DNA of 37,567 bases from Phoronis australis (taxonomy: Eukaryota; Phoronida; Phoronidae), in NCBI GenBank assembly GCA_002633005.1, contig NMRA01000651.1, positions 172,633 through 210,199 of the forward strand, read 5' to 3'. The translations under genes and the position numbers were made by a program. The notes below the pieces were generated by a model, which searched no databases, had not been told where the DNA came from, and saw nothing but the letters and a program-made list of their open reading frames with translations. The first letter of the stretch is position 1. Every line of letters begins with the position of its first letter. This document shows positions 32,080-37,567 of this stretch, piece after piece.

Positions 32080-32636
32080 CAACAGTGAAATTAGAATACT
32101 TAAATGAGCACGCGCAATAATCGCACGTTCAACAAACCGCATTGTACTGTACTTATACGTTACGAAAAATAAGACACATAATTTCCATAAAAATGATATC
32201 TTAATTCAGTGAAAATTTTCTCTCATGTCCTCTTACTTGTAAATCACCGATCTACAGTTTGAATGCGGGTATCGTGTCGTCAGGATCTTTGACTTGAGAA
32301 TTATATTCAGTTACCAGTGGTAACCTACTTTAGCAGACGATAATTTCCCGGTCGAAGCTTAGCGTGAAAAAACGTGTTTTAAGCTATAATAGTAGGTAAA
32401 CCTTAATTTATTAATTCAATTTATTTCTATTATATTTAAGTTTTCAATTGGTTTTGAGTAAAAGCATTATTTGACGAAAATAGCCCGGCTTTTCTTAAAA
32501 GGTCACGACCTCCGACCCCGGGCCTCTGACATAGAAAGTAGTTACAAAGCCGTGGAGAGTCAGAAAAGGTAAATCGATTCATTGCAATGTTTCTCGTTTA
32601 GTATGTGGTATAAATAGAGTATTACCTGTTCTCAGC
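32080..32636. other. non-genic stretch
   Basis: Nothing recognised. Confidence 0.45.
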
Positions 32637-32755
32637 CGTTACCCCCCTTATCTAGAGCCCTCATGGATTTTGGAGAATTATCACTCTCATGGCTAAAGCC
32701 CCTCGGGCGATAATTCTCCAAAATCCACTCGGGCTCTAGATAACGGGGGATTACG
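32637..32755. mobile_element. 119-bp snapback MITE
   Basis: The arms 32637-32680 and 32709-32755 are inverted copies. Reading inward: CGT-A-CCCCC, TTATCTAGAGCCC, then GGATTTTGGAGAATTATC, with a 28-nt loop. The middle of each arm (32661-32680 against 32709-32726) is almost free of mismatches. As RNA or single-stranded DNA it would fold into one long hairpin. Target duplication not evident. Confidence 0.7.
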
Positions 32756-34265
32756 ACTTCGCCATGTAATAATCTATATGTATTCTGCATACCAGTAATA
32801 GTCTAAACCTTAGTCCTACACCTAGCCCTATTGTTCACTCTTGACTTTTGTTTACAAAATAATCCAGTCCAGTCAATACCCTGATTGCTTAGTTTAATAT
32901 TTAGCACAGATTCCAGTGAGTAAACTATGTTTCACTTGTTGAACCTTTTCTTGCTATCATGCAGCCCTTGCTTGACAGTGCCCATGTATTCCTCGTTTTC
33001 GAACCACTCATTAAAGCGTTTTATGGGGTTCTGTTTCTTTTCATGAATGTTTTCCTCGTTGGTTTCTAATTCGTTCAACTGCTTCCAAAAACTTCCATTT
33101 CTTCATAATTTTAAAACTCCTAAGTCCTGAGCATTGAGAAACACTCAACAATCCCTCTCAAAATGTTGCCCTTCCAAACAGTGATGTGACCTTCTGACTA
33201 CATGAGTGTAAGTTGTGGTGCACTACTGCACGTGCACAAGGTCACCAGCACCAGAAGTTTTAAAATCACACCACCAAAACAGTGATTGTTTACATTTCAG
33301 AGAGCTCGCATCGACAATTTCAAGAAGGTATTAATACTGCTTGACAGTTGCATTTTTGTACACGTTGAAGCCTGGAGAATACAGACTTGATCAGGGCTCG
33401 GGGTTTTCGTCTTTTCAGAGGAATTCCTTTGTTGGTGTCGATTTCCTCTTATTTGATTTCCAGTTTCCTCTTGTTATCATTTTTTCGACTTTATTAAATG
33501 TTAAGTTCAGATAAATTTTACAGCAAAAATGTCTATCACACAAGCCCATTTTTTGTGTATCATACATCAGCTGGAAATTTCTCCTCTGTTTTTGTTATTG
33601 CTCATTCTAAGCTCTGATTATTTTTCGTGAAGTAACCAGAAAGGATTTCATAACACCAGTTTATTGTGCCGGATTCTTGTTGGGTTTATCAACTGTAAAC
33701 TATCACTAATAAAATATCCACGTACAGGTAAGTCATTATGTATAGGAGCATAGGATAATAGGCACTTGGCTTAAGGACAAAATTCCAAACGTAATTTCGA
33801 GTTTCGTTTCCTGTAAAAAGATCAATGACAGGGCCCAGGTATCAATTCCGGTATTTTTGGCGCTTAATCATGTTTGAAAGTGTTGTACTGTGTTTGGAAA
33901 TTTGTTTGAAAAGCTGTTTTTTTTCTGCTGAACAGCGTATGACCTTACTGGATTTAAGGGCCCCACCAGAGCATTTATTAGTGTGCCCTCAACTCATTTC
34001 CAATGTTCTACGTATATCAAATGCTCTGAGATGCCAGCAGGGTAGTATTCTGCATGCAGCTTTGTTGACCATTGTGGCCAGTGCGAATGTCCTACTCGCA
34101 TGTATATGAATGCATAGTATGATATGTGCCTTGTATTCAGTGAATGACCTGGATGCTTCATGCAAAAGCACTAATTTGAAGAGTGGCCTACTTGTTATGT
34201 GGAATGCACACAATGCATTGTCAAAGCGAGGTGAACGTATGCGGCTGGGTTTTTGTTTTCATACT
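32756..34265. other. non-genic stretch
   Basis: No gene recognised. A possible splice-acceptor-like TTTACATTTCAG at 33289-33300 is followed by 27 open bases and GTATTA, but this is too short to call. Confidence 0.45.
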
Positions 34266-34311
34266 CATAATCCCCTTCGTCTGGTAAAGTCACTGAACGA
34301 GAAAACGCTGT
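34266..34311 (-). repeat. dispersed repeat copy C (partial)
   Basis: The minus strand reads CAGCGTTTTCTCGTTCAGTG then ACTTTACCAGACG, about 35 of 41 positions equal to copy B at 24135. It lacks the SFVNC-encoding second half. The open minus frame here reads SRSVTLPDEGDYE. Confidence 0.6.
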
Positions 34312-34537
34312 GTATGCAGGCACCCTGTTCCAGTGCGGGCATTTGGGCAGTGTCTTGATAGCCCCTTGCTAATAAGCGGCCGGGCTCTTCCCCTTCCACC
34401 CTGAGAATGTGTCCCTTTGCTGGTAATGTGAATTGGGGCACATTCGTAAAACTGACCAGCTACACCCGATAAAAGTACATTTGCATTCCTACACCATGGG
34501 TCACGGCCGTCTACCCGATTCCTACTAAACAAACACC

Positions 34538-34617
34538 GGTTTGCTGCGACAGAGTCGGTAACTCGGTCGCAGCAAACCGCAGTGGCGACCGAGTTACCGA
34601 ATCGGTCGCCACTGCGG
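34538..34617. repeat. stacked GC-rich hairpins
   Basis: Two perfect hairpins abut: GGTTTGCTGCGAC (34538-34550) with GTCGCAGCAAACC (34566-34578), and CCGCAGTGGCGACC (34577-34590) with GGTCGCCACTGCGG (34604-34617). A third perfect pairing crosses them: GGTAACTCGGTCGC (34557-34570) with GCGACCGAGTTACC (34584-34597). The block shares GTCGG/CGACC phrasing with the 12.4-kb MITE arms. The 168-codon minus frame over it (34290-34796) is a by-product of the palindrome. Confidence 0.85.
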
Positions 34618-34639
34618 TCGGCATTTGGTTTGGAAATCT

Positions 34640-35160
34640 GGTCCAGTCTTTGGAGACTTATCCGGATTACGCTGCAACTACATAGGATATTATGCTTCCA
34701 TGAATTAAGTCGTGATGGCACCTCTGTTATTACACTGAAAATGAAAGCACAGTCAACCTTTTCCTGAATGCTTTTACAAAATGTGCAGTCAAGCATTCCT
34801 GAAAAAAAGATCCGTCTGACATATTTGGTCTCGTTTGGAAATATGTTTATGCGAAGTAAGCGTGAAATTCTATGTTTACTGAAGGTTCGAATTCCAGTCT
34901 TCCTGTCATCAATAGTGTTTTGCTTTCCCCGACTGTGGAGTAGATTTAGTTCACAGATTGGCTCGTAGTCTCAACTGGTCTCTTTACTTTTTGACTCGGG
35001 AGTGTTAACAAATTGGGATGTGGGTACTCTTCGGATCGTCATTCTGTTGACGGGAAATTTTATGAAATTGTAAAGAACGCGATGCGTTTTCAAAACGACA
35101 TCGGGGTCGTGTAGCATGGGTCTTATAGTAACAATAAGATACGAATGCGTCAAAGTGATT
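34640..35160. other. non-genic stretch
   Basis: Nothing recognised between the stacked hairpins and the related GC-rich block. Confidence 0.4.
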
Positions 35161-35164
35161 CTGC

Positions 35165-35290
35165 AAAAGGCTAGTCGATAGGCTAGAGTCAGCAGAAAGA
35201 GTCCGCAAGTCGGCACTGCAGTCGGCTAAAAAGTTGCATACAGTCGGCTATTTTGCAGACCGGTCGACGACCGGTGGCCGACCGCGTGGG
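35165..35290. repeat. relative of the 12.4-kb MITE arm
   Basis: Contains GTCGGCACTGCAGTCGGCT, GTCGGCTATTTTGCAGACC and GGTCGACGACCGGTGGCC. These correspond, on the opposite strand, to phrases of the left arm of 12381-13038. It looks like a partial or diverged copy; no intact ends are visible. Confidence 0.55.
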
Positions 35291-35309
35291 AAAAACGCGA
35301 ACTGTGCTT

Positions 35310-37287
35310 TCTAATGAGAACGAAAACTTTAACAAGCTGAGAACACCTACAAGGGTTGATCAACATTTTACCTAATACCCGGATCGCAATCAGCAACGCA
35401 GACAGATGCTGCTGCTGGTTTGAATAATTTATTCACTGACTACCCATTACCTTACAACTGCTAGACTAATATTCATTAGGTCACGTGATGTGACCAAAAA
35501 GATGGCGGAATGAACGGGATAAATTGTTTGCAACATATTCCACTCCTCACTGAAATAGATTTATGTATACAAATTCTAATTCTCAACGTTGCATCTATAC
35601 TTTACAAACCTGGAAGTACACTGTACATGTACATGTACTTCCTGGGGTCTTTGTCATGAAATGTGCCTTGACGAAATTGTGTCTCACGCCGCTCTCAGTG
35701 GATAGCCTTTTGCGGTGTGATTTTAATTGAGACGCAATTGACGCAAATTCTCAAATTAGCAATTTTGAAAACACAGAAACTTTTGTAGCCTTCTGAAATG
35801 AGATTTAATCATTTTTCGGACATAGTTTCGTGGGGCTGAAAACGAAATTTCTGACTTGATCTTCACGGCAGTTTTCTATGAAACTATATATGAAGAACAA
35901 AATCATCTACATGTACATCAAATCATGTTGTTGTCTTATACAGGCGTATTGGCACATGCAGTTTAACCTGCATAAGAAACGGTGCAACCTTCAGTCAGTG
36001 CATTCTTCATGTGAGTAACATTCATGACACGAAACATTAAATGCTTTTGGCAGTTAATACACAACAGAAACAACTATTTCTTTAAAAATGGTTTTGATGT
36101 TGAGATTAACAATCAAGACATGGGTATACTTGTACACCCAATTGCCGCATTGTTATGTAGTTAGTTTTTAAAGTGTGTTAAAAACGAAGACTAATCCATT
36201 TTGCGTCTGCTCGTCATATGTTTCTTGGTTGTTACTGACACCACTGGCGCAATCCTTAGCATCATGCGACGAGGTTAAACTGAAATGTGCTGACATAAAT
36301 TGACTCGGGCTACGAATCCTTCTTGCCATAATAAACTGTTTTTTTGATATGGCACGTTGTTCGTCGGCCTGTGACTTGACTTGGAACATTTGGTCTTCCG
36401 ACAGCTTCACAATCCTTACCCAAATCTGTTGTAGTTTTGCAATTCTGTTGATGTTGCGTCAGTTCACCGTGAAATCTGTAACGTAACAAGCGCTCTTTGG
36501 AGCGTCTCATAAACCAGCATGAGGGATTTTGTGCGCTAAACAATTCAGCAGTCAGTGACCGAACCATGACTTTACCATACATGTAGATTACACAAAACCG
36601 TGTTCATCACTTCGAAATTTGGCACCTAACCCCCATGACGGTAGTAATTATTATCGTGACTATGTGCGCAACGTGGTGAATACATACTCTTGCTCATTAT
36701 GTTCAGTGGAAGGTGAATAAATTGTTTTTATCATAAATAAATATTCAATATGTAATAAGTGCGGTGCATATGAACACACATTGATTTTAATTTGGAGTTT
36801 AAGTGCGTATTATTTTTTTCACTACATGTATACAGTAAGATCATGTTCTTACTAAAACTTCAATTTTTGATGTGTGACTCCAACATATTCATCAGTTACA
36901 ATTTAGACAATTTTCAAAGTAAGACCTCCAAAGTTGTACCAGTTTTTTCAGTAATTGATCGTTCTTCGGTATGATACCATATTTTATTGAATTTGTCTTT
37001 GGACTACTGAAACTATTCGCAAGAGTAATGTAAGATCGAATACTTTACTAAATAGCGTATACTTTAAAACCTTTTCTTAAGTGAATCCGGCCAACCACGT
37101 CTGGTTAGCAAGAGTGATCTAAGAAATTTAGTCTTAAACTCCACGTTACTATTCCTGAAAAATAATTAAGTTGCACTTGAGCAAAATGTCAAATATCTGA
37201 GACTATACACAAAACAGACAGTTATTGAGATAATTTCTATAAATCATTTCCAGTAAGTGATGCGCCCATCATTACTTGGCTAAACCC
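35310..37287. other. non-genic stretch
   Basis: Holds a GTACATGTACATGTAC word (35623-35638) and two overlapping minus frames (36168-36410, 36310-36582) with ordinary protein composition but no recognised domain. I cannot decide whether they are exon remnants. Confidence 0.4.
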
Positions 37288-37567
37288 ATAACGCTAAACC
37301 CTCGTGAGAGACCGCCCCGAGATGGATGCTGGAGCAACTCGGGGCGGTCTGGGATCAAGCGGAAAAACCACAGGGTAAATCTGTGGTCGACGAATCTATT
37401 CGGTCGATTACATTTTATTGCCCGTGAAGCCGCTAAGGGCTGCCTGAAGAAATATGACTCGCGCGTTTGTATTTTCGCCTTTTTCAATAACATGTAAAAG
37501 ATTCATCAACAAATTCCTCGTAAAATTCTGAAAACAAGCGTTTTTCTCCCACGAAAATCGATGAAGT
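37288..37567. repeat. structured dispersed repeat, copy 2 (cut by window end)
   Basis: Same start (ATAACGCTAAA) and order as copy 1. H1 is GACCGCCCCGAG (37310-37321) with CTCGGGGCGGTC (37338-37349), a perfect 12-bp stem that keeps pairing despite two C-for-T changes on one side, each met by G-for-A on the other. H2 is ACCACAG / CTGTGGT (37367-37373, 37381-37387), one pair shorter than copy 1. H3 re-registers as CGAAT / ATTCG (37391-37395, 37398-37402). An 11-bp segment of copy 1 (about 25350-25360) is absent. Confidence 0.85.

Noticed and set aside
33289-33333. Possible 27-bp micro-exon with TTTCAG before and GTATTA after
   Set aside because: Too short, weak donor, no neighbouring exons; chance is likely.
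34290-34796. 168-codon minus open frame, one of the longest in the window
   Set aside because: It crosses the stacked hairpins, no domain is seen, and palindromic GC-rich sequence keeps frames open by chance.
1-37567. CRISPR arrays, bacterial operons or phage modules
   Set aside because: No regularly spaced repeats with unique spacers and no compact coding; the content is that of an animal nuclear genome.

Overview
The window is AT-rich eukaryotic nuclear DNA. It has no operons or closely packed reading frames, and almost every long open frame is a chance frame or lies in a decayed transposable element. The mix of remnants points to a metazoan, most likely a marine invertebrate such as a cnidarian or an invertebrate deuterostome. 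That mix is a Tx1-type L1 LINE, a second LINE 3' end, a possible Penelope-like remnant, an ISL2EU-type DNA transposon with a THAP transposase, several MITEs and tRNA-derived SINE pieces. The sequence alone does not fix the phylum.

Layout. 1.7-3.0 kb: broken copy of a multi-copy invertebrate gene family, split by a 165-bp MITE. 3.5-3.85 kb: exact-period 150-bp tandem duplication. 5.9-6.2 kb: possible Penelope-like remnant. 7.2-8.7 kb: 3' part of a Tx1-like LINE on the minus strand, followed by a 16-bp minisatellite. 9.6-10.07 kb: poly-A-tailed end of another LINE, minus strand. 10.63-10.81 kb: the best candidate for a functional host exon, encoding the N terminus of an MFS/monocarboxylate-transporter-like protein. 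12.4-13.0 kb: MITE with an 8-bp direct repeat at its flanks. 13.24-14.88 kb: internally deleted ISL2EU-like transposon with 165-bp terminal inverted repeats, carrying the starts of two convergent genes. 15.0-15.4 kb: separate THAP pseudogene. 15.5-21 kb: mostly featureless, with small inverted repeats and a degenerate 45-bp spaced motif. 21.7-22.1 kb: another decayed multi-copy family. 25.2 kb and 37.3 kb: two copies of a repeat whose main hairpin keeps pairing through two compensated base changes. 26.0 kb: small CpG-rich candidate first exon. 26.07-29.9 kb: large foldback structure (arms of about 1.4 and 1.6 kb) built from AACTTAAGTT-rich ends, with a nested MITE cut by the arm boundary and a third copy of the terminus at 31.4 kb. 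30.5-35.3 kb: SINE-like tRNA pieces, a snapback MITE, stacked GC-rich hairpins and a relative of the 12.4-kb MITE.

There is no gene cluster. The window is best read as intergenic or intronic DNA of a transposon-rich animal genome around one or two host exons. The least explained items are the covarying hairpin repeat (25.2/37.3 kb), the 26-31 kb palindrome with its AACTTAAGTT arrays, and the GTCGGC-rich palindromic family.
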